Source of the DNA: Circinella minor
Lineage: Eukaryota; Mucoromycota; Mucoromycetes; Mucorales; Lichtheimiaceae
Length of the DNA stretch: 64,000 nt
Direction of reading: 5' to 3'
Assembly (NCBI GenBank): GCA_016758965.1
Contig: JAEPRB010000111.1
Coordinates: forward strand, 62,001 to 126,000
Below, piece after piece: positions 41,101-51,828 of this stretch; the first letter of the stretch is position 1; the number at the start of each line of letters is the position of its first letter. Below the pieces are notes generated by a model. The model did no database searches. It saw nothing but the letters and a program-made list of their open reading frames with translations, and was not told where the DNA came from. A program made the position numbers and the translations under genes.

Positions 41101-42743
41101 TTTAATTCATTCATCATCATCAAGCACTGTATTTTTTTTGGTTATAATAATAGTAATAATATTAACATGTATTGTTGTTGCAATGTAAAACACATGTCAA
41201 ATTATAAAAGAAAAATGTGAACAAGAAAAGTGGCTGATGAACGAAACATTCCAAGATAGTTGCATAGTGATATATAATATTTATTTTTTTTTGATAATAA
41301 GAAAATTCTCAACAATAGTGACAACAACGAGGTTTTCTTTTTTTTTTTTTTTTTTTTTTTTGCTCGCTTGCTATTTGAAACTATTATTATCTAAATAAAG
41401 TATTTAGTAACGAGAAAAAAATTTTTTTTTATTGTATATGTATATCCAACAATCTGGTTATTATTAAAAAAAAAATTACAAACAAGCAACTCTAAATTAA
41501 TAATGCTGTACTTAATTTCTTCAACCATAAATCAAATATTATTGTTGTTTTATTCCCGTTTTGCCAAGATAAATTACTTATCCCTACGATTCCCATTATT
41601 GCTATATACAGGAGAAAGAATTAACTATTATTATTATTATTTTTAGAAAAAAAAAACAAAAGCTTAAAGTACATATTTTATCACTAGTATTATTCACAGT
41701 TATGTCCTTAACACCTATCATGTCATGGCCCCTTTAATTGTACTGTACTAATAACTCATATTTACTAAAATAGAATGATGACAATACCTCATCAAACAAC
41801 AAACATTCATTGTCACGTGAAGAAAAGAATGGGTCTGCTGGTAACCCTTGTTTGTTGTGCACCCCTCTCCCTTTTCATCAATCACTTTTTTTTTTTTTTT
41901 AATTTTCTTTGAATAAGAACTAATCAATGCAACTCACAAGAATTATTGTATTTTATCTTTTATTATTATAAATCGAAATAGCATGTTTTTATTTTTATGA
42001 GATAAAGAACCGAGAGCAGTTTTCCAAATTTGGGCGTTTTTGATGATCTTAAACATTTTTTAACAAACAAAATAATAACAGCTGAAAAGAAATATGTATA
42101 GTTGTAATAATAAATTATGGCATATCAAAAAAAAATATCATAAATAATACATTATGCCTTTTGATTAAAAAATAAATGTTATGTACTGTTATATATTAAC
42201 ATTCGTTAGTTATTACAAAGTAATCTTTATGTTTTTTATTTTATTGTGAGAACGATAAATATTCAAAAGGCAAGACGCTGTATTTCAATTTGTTGCTAAA
42301 GGTGATAACGTTTCTATGGATATATATATATATATATTTTTTTACCTAGAAACCAAAAAAAAAAAAAAAAAAAAAACCAATCATTATGAATTCATCAATC
42401 AAATCAGTCAGTCGATCACACAATCATTCATAATCATATTTTTTTTAAAAAGGAAATTAGTTATCTTGACCCTTTTTTTTGTCAAATAAAAAATAGATGA
42501 GAAGGTACAGGATCAAAATTGCATGGGGGCTCACCTTATATTTTTCATTGGTTAATTCGGGAACAAGGTCAAAAAAAAAAAAAAAAAATATAGGCAAAGA
42601 TAATGAAATTTTTAAATTTCTATAGCTATTTTTTATTATTATTATTTTTTTTATTATTTTTTACATCATATAACAATAAGAAAAAAAATAAATAAATAAA
42701 TACAACAATCACTTTTTTTTTTTTTTTTTTTGTGTTTTCGGCT
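36594..42743. other. 6.1-kb gene-poor AT-rich region
   Basis: The left end is the promoter of the Zn2Cys6 gene and the right end is the 3' flank of the WWE-like gene. The rest is dominated by poly(A)/poly(T) tracts (T37 at 38075-38111 and many of 15-25) with stops in all frames. Slightly less AT-rich patches at 37000-37080, 38270-38300 and 40590-40630 were read on both strands and gave no recognisable gene, RNA gene or element ends. Confidence 0.4.
38075..38111. repeat. T37 homopolymer
   Basis: Thirty-seven consecutive T in an otherwise anonymous intergenic region. It is probably a retroposed poly(A) relic or replication slippage. No adjacent retrotransposon sequence was recognised. Confidence 0.85.
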
Positions 42744-43565
42744 TTATAAATCATCTACATTCCAATTTATTACTGCTTTATTTTCTCTGACCTCTTTTTC
42801 AAGAGTTGTATGGTCTAACCAAGCGTCCGGTTGCATAATTCGAGATAACCTGTATTTAACACCAAGATATGAAAGATAATTATTCTTTGGGAAAACACGT
42901 ACTCGTTTCACTTTGGGAAAATGAGAATCTGTTACATCCACAAAAGTCCCTCCCAACGTTAATGTTTGTTCCAATTTTAATTGATTGGGTGAATCAAATG
43001 GAACCCATTTTTCGTTTAAGAACACAAGCCATGTAAAATAAGAAATGGAAGGAGGGGACGATGATGTAATTGCAGATGTTGAAGTTGCTGTTGCTGTACT
43101 ACTTGAATGCTGATGAGGAAGTGGTATTAATGGTTGATGCTGTCTAATATTTGTAGAAGGAGTATTGTTGTTGCTGTTATAGCTGTTATAGTTATTGGTA
43201 TTGGATATAGGAATGGGTATACTATTGTTATTGTTATTATTGTCATTTAATGAAAACCTGGAGGATAAAGGTGATGATGTAGATGTTAATGGACGACGAG
43301 AATTTGATTTTTGTTGACGTTGTTTATTCATGATAATATCGTTTGTTGATGAAGGACCTAATAAGTAACTTTTTGTGGGTGATCTACTAGAACGTCGCAT
43401 ACGATTACCATGCTGACGTTTTGGATAATTACTATTATTATTATTATTATTGCTAGTACTGCTTATTGTCGTGGTTGTGATATTATTGGTTGTAGACTGA
43501 TTGGGAGATCGGTGATGTGGATGATGATAGATTGGATTGAATTCCGAGTACGACGTAGCGCTCAT
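42744..43565 (-). CDS. Uncharacterised protein with a WWE-like C-terminal domain
   Basis: A single exon of 273 residues. The first two thirds are low-complexity (Asn-, Ser-, Thr-, Pro-rich with poly-Asn runs) and contain a basic patch RQHGNRMRRSSRSPTK. The folded part is at about 175-265: WLVFLNEKWVPFDSPNQ, then TFVDVTDSHFPKVKRVRVFP, then YLSYLGVKYRLSRIMQPD. The aromatic WLVF...KWVPF start, the acidic middle and the closing RVRVFP/YKL-type strands resemble WWE domains, which bind poly-ADP-ribose or partner proteins in ubiquitin and PARP pathways. The match is by eye and may instead be a mucoralean family of its own. It is isolated, with kilobases of empty DNA on both sides. Confidence 0.65.
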   Translation of the reverse strand: MSATSYSEFNPIYHHPHHRSPNQSTTNNITTTTISSTSNNNNNNSNYPKRQHGNRMRRSSRSPTKSYLLGPSSTNDIIMNKQRQQKSNSRRPLTSTSSPLSSRFSLNDNNNNNNSIPIPISNTNNYNSYNSNNNTPSTNIRQHQPLIPLPHQHSSSTATATSTSAITSSSPPSISYFTWLVFLNEKWVPFDSPNQLKLEQTLTLGGTFVDVTDSHFPKVKRVRVFPKNNYLSYLGVKYRLSRIMQPDAWLDHTTLEKEVRENKAVINWNVDDL

Positions 43566-46397
43566 ATGAATATATTTTAATAATAAACCGATTGATAGAT
43601 CTGACGCTTTTTCTCTCTCTTTTCTTCTTCTTCTTCTTCTTTTAAGAGTAGGATGAACAAAAAAAAACAGTATCTATTGTTATGGTTTTGTGTAAAATGC
43701 GTTATAGATTGTGAGCTCGTATGTCGTAATATGTGCTTCCTTTTATATAAATACAAACAAAAAAAAACACTATTAAGAAAAAAAGGGATTTTATTTCAAT
43801 GAGAGTCATAAATCAAATAAGATGGTTATCTTTTTCATATCACTCTTATATATCACAACACCCGCACACTTAGTACATACGTCTTTTTTTTTTTTTGTTT
43901 TTTTTTGTATCTGCGATTATAATAAAAGAAGGATCAAAAAAATAAAGGAAATTGTTAAATCGCTTTGGTCTGTATAAATAGCCTTTTCAGTGTCTTTAAT
44001 AAAGTTTGGTATTATCGTGAGAAGATTAATAGTTGTACGGTGGTAATAATAATAAATCTATAAAGACAAAGATATAAAAAATAAAAAAGATAAAAAAAAA
44101 TAAAAAAAAGTGCTTATGAAAAAAAAAAAAGGAAGAAAAAGAAGAAAAAAAGAAGGGATTCATCAGGCGATGTGAACACAATCCCAAGTCCTTTTTATAT
44201 TTATGACGACTACGAAAGACAGACAGGAAAAGGAAAAAAAAGTTGCCTCATCTTTTCAAATATGATATGGGATTCTATCATGACGATAAAATAAAAACAA
44301 GCAAAACTATCTGGTAACATACTTTATGCGTGTGCGTGTGTGTGCGTGTAAAACCGAGGCACGATAATTTCTATTTTCTTTGTCCACCATAAAAAAAAAG
44401 TTATACTTGCCTGTTTTTGTAATATTCTTTTTTTGCTTTTGGTCTTCTAAAAAAAAAAAAGTCGGTTCAACACACCCACATACTGTTTGTGAAATATGTA
44501 CTAAAATGTGTACTCTCATGAAATTGGGTCATGGGAACTGTTTTTGTTGATTTCTGTCCAACATAGACCAGGGTTTTTTTTTTTATCAAACAAGATCGCT
44601 GACTGGTTCAAAATTCACAAAGGAAGCCTGACACTTTTTTGTGTTATGTGTATTCATATGTTGCCTAGACCTTCTTTTTTTTTTTTTTCTATATTCATTT
44701 CATTCTTATGGATATCTCTTTTTTCCTTCTTCAAAAAAAAAAAAAAAGTTTAGAGAATGTATATACAAGAAGTGAAATATATTTCTTCTTCTACTTCTTA
44801 TAGTCAAGTATCCATAATATATTTCAATAAAAATGATGAAATTATTATAGTCTTGTGTAAACTTGTCAATGTGATGTAATTGATTCTTTTATAAATAAAA
44901 CCCCACCACGGGATTAAGTGAGATGGCATGCAAGAATAATAATGTTTTTGGTTGTTTCACCGGAGAGTTCTTTTTTATTATGATCAGCCATATGCTTATT
45001 TTACTCCCCAACAATTCTAGAATGTCTCTTAATACAAAAATAATTCTAATATGTATATTTTTCTTCTTCCTGTCAAAGGAACCCACATTATTATTTACTC
45101 TCGAAATATTTTAACCGAAGAAAAAGAAAGGTCTGTGTGTAGTTAAAAAATTATAAATAAGAAAGCCTTATCAACGAAAAGAAGAAGAAAAAAAAAAGCA
45201 CGTTGGTTCCCATGATCTTCTTCTTCATTATTATTGCTGCTTTTTTTATGAATATATAATTTAGTTTGTCTAGTGTGGTCGGTGTATTACCCAAGAAAAT
45301 TCTATAGAGTGACACGGTGAAAGCCTTTTTTTTTTTTTTTCGTTTTCGTTTCTGTGAAATCAAATATTTCATCATCTTTATTGTCTTTGAAACCCTTTAT
45401 TTTCTTTTCTTTTTTAACGAATTTTTCCTATCACAGAGCAAAAAAAAAAAAAAAAAAGCACTATACTAAGTTAGCAAAATATTATCAAGATAATGCAACA
45501 TATTATAAAAAAAAAAGTACTTAAAGGGGTTGAGAGTAATAAGTATAATTAGAGTTAAGAAGAGACTGAAAGAAACAAGAAAAATGAAGACGAGGTTCCC
45601 GTGATCACCTCACTTTTTTCTTTCTATTATTATTATTGAGTTTAATCCTATAATTTTTTTTTTTACTTTTCTTATTTAACCATAGTATTCTATGTCACCT
45701 CATTCTCTTATAACTCATTTCATATGATAATTCATGATTATTATATAAAAAAGTTATTAAATGACAGTCTTATTGTTATCCATTGTATAATTAATCTTAT
45801 AATACTCATCATGGGGGTGGGTTTTTTTATTATCTTTTTTTTTTCAGATGAAATTGGTGGTTGTTGTTCTTTTATGCGTAGCACCTTTTTTTTTTTTTTT
45901 TTTTTTTTTGTTTGTGTACAATTTTGTAATTTTTTTTTATGTATCACAAAAAAAAAAAAAAAAAGTTGCTTAAAAAACTTTTAAACAACATAACAAAAAC
46001 ATTCAAGAAGAATAACAAAATGCAGCATGAAAGGATCATTGATCATTTCTTTGTTTGAATTGGTGTTACTATATACAAACTATGTGTCGACTCTTCTTTT
46101 TTTTTTAATTGAACATTTGATGCTTTAAAAAAAAAGATAATAAATGTGTTATTATTTTTATATATTTTAATTATTCATTAATATGGATTGGGAACTGAGG
46201 AAGGAGAGACGGCTTAGTACGTATTATTATTGCTCTTAATTAAAGATACTAAATATTGACAGGTATTTCTCTTTGTATATACAGTATATATATTTGTAAT
46301 AATAATGATGCTTAGTTCTTTCTTATTTTTATGCTGTGTTTCTTTTGAGATGTCTTGAATTTTGTGTAATGTTGTGTTACGTTTCTGATCCTATCCA

Positions 46398-46430
<33 letters not shown>

Positions 46431-48008
46431 CTCCTTTGAATAGTAACACTAAACTTTATTATGTAAAAAGACCTTTACAAAATCTAAAAGGTAAATAAGA
46501 ATTCGATATATTTAAACAAAAGTTCTTTGTTACTATATATATGTATATTTAAACACGTAGTATTTTACAATGATAAGTTTATAAAGAAAGTCTATAGTAT
46601 CATTATCTAGTAGACAATAAAAAATAACAATTATGCAAACCTGAAACATGTAAATAGATCTGCCAAGCCCTTCTTCATCCATAGTTTGTTTGTTTTTTTT
46701 TTTTAAGAAAAAAAAAACGTTGTATTGGTATTATTATTATTGACCCAACAAAAAAAAACATTAAAATCATTAGGTTACAATTTGTATTACAATAATATAC
46801 ACATTTCTAGTAGCCCAGACATTATAAATATATAATATATATATATCATTCCCCAAAGCAATGGAAAGAGTCTTTTCTTGGGTTATTGATCAACCATATT
46901 TAGTGATATTAAAGGTTGAATAAATATATAATATAATATAAAAAAGGTTCCATCCGCGTGACATTTTTGTTAAATCCATTATCATCATGGGGGATACATT
47001 CCTGTTCTTTTTTTTTTTTTTTTTTGCGTGACATTTATAAATAATAATAAAACATTACTTGTATTAAAAGATATTTTGCTTATGAATTCATATTAAAAAT
47101 CAGTAAAGATGTTAAATATAAGAACAATATATAACTTTATAAATACGTATTAGACTCTATCATTGAACCCTATATATACTGGGTCTACATAATCCAAACC
47201 TTATCGGTCTCACTTTCTTTCTTCAATTCACACGAAATTGTAATTATGGGTTAATATATACTGTCTATTTACTTAGTATTATTATTACCAACAATAACTT
47301 TGTTCTAAAGCCTCTCATTCCCTTTCTCCACTATATGTAACAATCTCACAAGATCTTCGGAGGTTTCCTTTTCGTCGTGTGAGAATTTCATGAACTTTAT
47401 CATCTTTTTGGTATATCTCGAGCCATGTCAAACGTCATATGCCTAATAATCTAAGAGAAAAGTCAAATCTATGGCATTGCATAATAATAACGAACAGCAA
47501 AACTATTCCTATAAAAGAATGAATAATTCCCTCTTTCTTTTCAAACCCTATTTTTTTTTTTTTTGGCTAAAAAAACTGTCGACCGGATTTTTCCGGGTTT
47601 ACCATAATTAGATTGTTAAATGACATATGGCTGATATATATATATGTATATATTTGTATAGACAAGCTTATTATAATAATGATTATTATTTTTATTAAGT
47701 AGACATTCAATTTCTAATTATTAAAATTATAAAATTAGTTTCTCCACTATTGAAAATTTATTATTACATGTATTCAGACGTTATTTCTTGAAAGGAGTAT
47801 ATGCATTACATTTTTACAAAAACTCCAACTAGCAACGTCGCATTAAGTGGTGAAGGAAAAAAAAAAGCGGGACAGCGCCACATTTATTTTTATTGATTTG
47901 TTATCACTACAAATCAGAACTTTCAAATTGATTATTATGCAACCATAAATAAAAGGTATAGGTAGTACAAGTGGTTGCCGATCAGCAGCCCTCTCTACTC
48001 ACAGGATC
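43566..48008. other. 4.4-kb gene-poor AT-rich region
   Basis: Mostly A/T homopolymers and short microsatellites. A (CTT)n run before the WWE-like gene at about 43623-43642 is probably part of its promoter or leader, and an A30 run lies at 46399-46428. Patches at 47330-47460 and 47570-47600 are less AT-rich but carry no open frame or RNA-like fold that I could recognise. Confidence 0.4.
46399..46428. repeat. A30 homopolymer
   Basis: Thirty consecutive A in intergenic DNA. No associated retrotransposon or target duplication was identified. Confidence 0.85.
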
Positions 48009-48485
48009 ATGAGGTCTTATTATCCCTCCTTTTTTTTTTTTAGTGGTGATGATAATGATCGTAGTAGCTCGATGCTTGATTCAATGAGTAAGCCCTTTTG
48101 TATGTGTATGTGTCTATATTAAAAAAATCTCGCTTTTTGTAGAATCGAATATCATTTAGATTAACCATTTGAACAATTTAAACTAAATAAATAAAGCACG
48201 TGGTTATTTTATTAATATTACTATCAAAAAAAAAATATAGCAGTAACGATTATGCAAAACACTTATTATTTAAAATCAGATGCGTCTATATATGCCCATC
48301 ATCATCTTATCTATCTTAAATTATATAAATATTATCTTTTTTTTTTTAGCGAATCTTCTCGTCTAGAATTCCTGATAAGGCGTCATTCACTAAAGCAGAT
48401 TGATAACAAAAAAGAGAGAGAGAGAAAGACTTGGGTAACTCCATGGTCAGCTGATTATAAAAAGACAGACCAGCATGATCAATGA
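48009..48485 (+). CDS. Candidate small spliced gene, function unknown
   Basis: Three segments (48009-48087, 48241-48283, 48350-48485) join in phase to about 85 codons. The first has SGDDNDRSSSMLDSM and a GTAAGC donor. The last follows a strong pyrimidine-tract acceptor and encodes a charged tail with ESSRLEFLIRRHSLKQIDNK and KTWVTPWSADYKKTDQHDQ before TGA. The composition of the last segment is protein-like, without the Phe/Lys/Tyr excess of chance frames here. The second donor (GTCTAT) is weak, so the exact model is uncertain. The first segment could instead start after the T-tract AG at 48043. No family was recognised. Confidence 0.33.
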
Positions 48486-50398
48486 AAAGACCCCAGACCC
48501 GTTTTTTTTGTTAATCACTATTGAAAAAAAAATACTAACCCTTCCAATCCACATGTATGTCGCGCTGGTTTTTTTTTTCCATTGTATTATAGTCACCTTG
48601 TACCCAGTTGTATTAACATATTGTCACATATATTATCATAATACGTAATAAAAAATGATACGTACGTACTGTAAAAAAAGGAAATATGACATCTTTATTA
48701 TTATTATTACTATTGTTATTGTTATTATTATTATATAAATACTTATCAATTATAATAAAAAAAAAGCGTTATAACAACTCATCAATACAACTTTTTTATT
48801 TTGTTCTTCTCAAGAATTAAATATGTCATTATGTTTTTGTTGTATTTTACGGGGTGGGGTGTTATAATAATAGAAAGGACCTGACTCAAAATTATGTTGT
48901 ACAAATAAGAAAAGAACACAGCATGATGGCTGATCCATGTACTGTTAAATTAATCCAATAATACAGTGCATCCTATATAAATGTCATATTATATGATGTA
49001 AATGTTAAACCTTTTATTAATTAGTATAAGCTCTTTCTATAGCTTTTTGTTCTTGTAACGTTCTAGTAATTTCTACTCATTATTGTATCATTTTGGTCTT
49101 TTTTTTTTTTTTTTTTGTATTGATTCCATTTTTTATTTATTTATTTTTAAGCTTGTATTCCTCAATATTTTACACTTGAATATTTATTGAAATTACAAAC
49201 GTCATACATTGTTTTTAAAAAAGGTTATTATTATAGCTTAAGTACTGATTTAGTATCAGCTGATTACTATCATTTCTGGTGGTGCAGGGGCCGGCATATA
49301 TACCGATAATAATTAAAATTGAAAGCATTCTTCTACACACAAGATCCTATCATGAGTCATCTGTCTAAAAAGTTCAAACTATGCTACATCAAAAAAGAAA
49401 ATTGTATCAGAACCTTTTTTTGAATTAAGAAAAAAAACAAAACAAATGGTAGATCGATATCATTAACAAAATTGGTAATAATGGATGAAATCGTTCCAAT
49501 AATCAAAAATTCAGCTGACCTTACCTACGTAAATAGAGGGAATCTGACAAATGCACCTGTAGGCATGGTCAGCATTATCTCTTTCTTTTGCTTTTCATGT
49601 ATACTTCTTTTGTAAATAGTTCGGATTAGTTTTATACGCAAAGTAATCTTTTAAGTTTTTACCTATAAATAATGTATAATAATAATACATTTATAGTAAG
49701 TATTATGTAAACTAACAGCTTAAAATACGAATCTGCATTATTTTAGAGTGTTCATTTTTATGTAATGTACAATAATAAATATTTTTCTATTTTACAAGAT
49801 ACGTACAAGTACCAACTTAATAATAATAATAATATATGTAGTATAGTCTTTAAATCATTCTTTGAAATTGATATGTACGTATAAGTAGCTTTTTTTTATA
49901 GCCACACTCTCTACCATGAGATATCAACTGATTATTTTTTTTAAAGAAAAAAATAAAGATATTTTTGTTCATGTAACTCGCTTTTCACTCGTACGTATCT
50001 TGAATTAAATTACAAGAAATAATTTACTTCAAAAAAAAAAAAAGGACCTGACAGCTGAAGATTATAAAAAAGAAATTTCTTAACTTTTGCTATCGTTGAC
50101 ACATTACTGAAACTGTTACGCAAAAAAAGAAGAATAATTTTATGTTCAGGATTTTTCCTAATGATTGTAGTGAACGCCACACAACATGTTTTTTTGTATG
50201 TACTCCTCTGCACACACTTTGTTTCATGACGAAGTCAATGATCTAATGACGTTCATATTTCTTATAAAGGCAACACTATTTTTTCTTTTTGGAATGGAGG
50301 ACCTTGACATATAACTAATACAACCAGCAAGCCTCATCAAAAAAGGTGTATATGGATATACATGATATGAAAAAAAGAGAGCAGCTGAAATTGAATTA
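48486..50398. other. Gene-poor AT-rich region
   Basis: Anonymous AT-rich DNA with homopolymers and ATT/TTA-type microsatellites (about 48705-48735). No gene or element ends were recognised before the MITE at 50399. Confidence 0.4.
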
Positions 50399-50568
50399 CA
50401 GTTGAACCCCGTTTTTTGCACAGGTGGGATTTGGCTCGAAACTAGTGCAAAAACCGGGGGGGGGGCAAAAAGTGGGGTTGAAAACATAGTAAAATCAAAG
50501 TAGGATTGTGACCAAGCAAAAAGAGGGGGTATGCAAAAATCGAGGGTGCAAAAAGCGGGGTTTTACTG
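50399..50568. mobile_element. pogo/Tigger-like MITE, 170 bp
   Basis: The left end begins CAGTTGAACCCCGTTTTTTG and the right end, on the other strand, begins CAGTAAAACCCCGCTTTTTG. TA flanks both sides (50397-50398 and 50569-50570). The interior repeats TGCAAAAA(N)CGGGG-like blocks and contains no coding frame. The start CAGT(A/T)GA(A/G)CCCCGTT is shared with the 555-bp element at 19406-19960, so both probably used the same transposase group. Confidence 0.8.
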
Positions 50569-50681
50569 TAATGTGCTTGAATGGTGTAATGAGGATATAT
50601 ATATATATATATACATAATACAGTTGAAAAAAAGAGAATGTGAAGTTAATAAAAGAATGATCAATGATTTCCTTCCGTGAG

Positions 50682-51718
50682 CTACTGTTCTAAAGTCAAA
50701 CGAGTCTTTTTTGAAGATATTTTTGGTGATGGTGGACAGGGTAAAATATGTGCAGGATGGTTTACGGAAAGTGTATATGATGTGGATTGTATCGGTGATA
50801 CTTCGTCCAATACATTCAAGGTTTGGCGTGCCAACTCTTTTACTTGTGAAACTAATCCGAGCAAACTACCTAATTGACTAGCGAAAGTTTCAATTGTAGA
50901 TGGAAAAAATTGACCTGGAGTACGATTAAGTCTGCATATATAAGTACTGGGATTATCCATGACAACCACACGAAGTTTAAGACCTATACAAACCAAATCA
51001 ACATATGTTTGTCAATAGACAATTCTTTTTTTGAGTTTGAAAGGAACACGGTTGATATTTTACTTACCCATCATTACATAACCAATAATCGTTAATCTTC
51101 TACTTTTTCTCTGGATAACTACATACTAAGTGCCACAACTGATCTTTCATCATCTTGGGTACCTTCAACCCCAACTCCTTCATTTCTTTCGTTCCCGCAT
51201 CGCCACAATCTTTCTTGCTCACTTTCGAGCATCCGATTTCTCCTTTAGCAACTATAAACAAAATATCCGATTTGTGTCCATGCTTCTTTCGCTCTACATT
51301 CAACACCCTTTGCCCATTTCTTCTTTCCGAACTAGCAATGCTTTCCATCTCGCCGCTTAAAAAACAAATTCATTAGGGGGTTTCAAAAATGAAAAATTAA
51401 TTTTTTGAAATCTGCAAAATTTCGCAGATTTCGTAGACTTCAAGAAGTATAAACTGCGTCTCAAGAGACGCAGATTTCAATTTCGCAGATTTCACGAAAA
51501 CTGCGAAAAAAATTCATTTTTGAAACCCCCTATTAATATTTAATTTATTACCAATACTTCTCTGATTAAAAGGAATCGAAATCATTTTACATCATCAAAT
51601 ACGGTATCAACAAAAGTCCACACCCGTCTAATAATATCGGCTTCCGTTTGGTCGGTAAGTGAAAAGAATTTTGCATGAAAAAGCCTGATCGCGCATTGAA
51701 TTGAGAATTGTGCCCAAT
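50682..51718 (-). pseudogene. Disrupted member of a Mucoromycota-expanded family of unknown function
   Basis: Minus-strand coding pieces lie on both sides of a MITE. The upstream part (about 51560-51700) contains FSLTDQTEADIIRRVWTFVD. After the MITE (51376-51530) the part at 51098-51366 contains SSERRNGQRVLNVERKKHGH and KVPKMMKDQLWHLV. After a one-base frameshift in an A run (about 51104-51110) it continues RRLTIIGYVMMG, an intron (about 51000-51070), and LKLRVVVMDNPSTYICRLNR down to a stop at 50682. I recall this arrangement from many unannotated mucoralean proteins; its function is unknown. The N-terminus is cut off by a second MITE at 51721. Frameshift plus insertion make the copy non-functional. 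Confidence 0.6.
51376..51530. mobile_element. GGGGGTTTC-ended MITE, copy 1 (155 bp)
   Basis: Perfect or near-perfect inverted ends (GGGGGTTTCAAAAATGAA and its complement), flanked by TA on both sides (51374-51375 and 51531-51532). It contains hairpin-forming ACTTCAAGAAGT and GCGTCTCAAGAGACGC and several AATCTGCGAAATTTCGCAGATT-like palindromic pieces. It is non-coding. The TA duplication suggests a Tc1/mariner-type transposase. It interrupts the minus-strand relic gene. Confidence 0.85.
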
Positions 51719-51720
51719 TA

Positions 51721-51828
51721 GGGGGTTTCAAAAATGAATTTTTTTCACAGTTTATACTTCTTGAAGTCTACGAAATCTGCGAAATTTCGCAGATTTCAAA
51801 AAATTAATTTTTCATTTTTGAAACCCCC
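51721..51828. mobile_element. GGGGGTTTC-ended MITE, copy 2 (108 bp, inverted orientation)
   Basis: The same ends and the same TA flanks as copy 1, but inserted in the opposite orientation 190 bp away. Its complement matches copy 1 almost base for base except that 47 bp are missing between two AAACTG repeats. It separates the relic gene from the MULE transposase remnant. Confidence 0.85.

Noticed and set aside
50224..50487. 87-codon minus-strand frame
   Set aside because: It overlaps the 170-bp MITE and depends on its G runs. It has no recognisable protein features.
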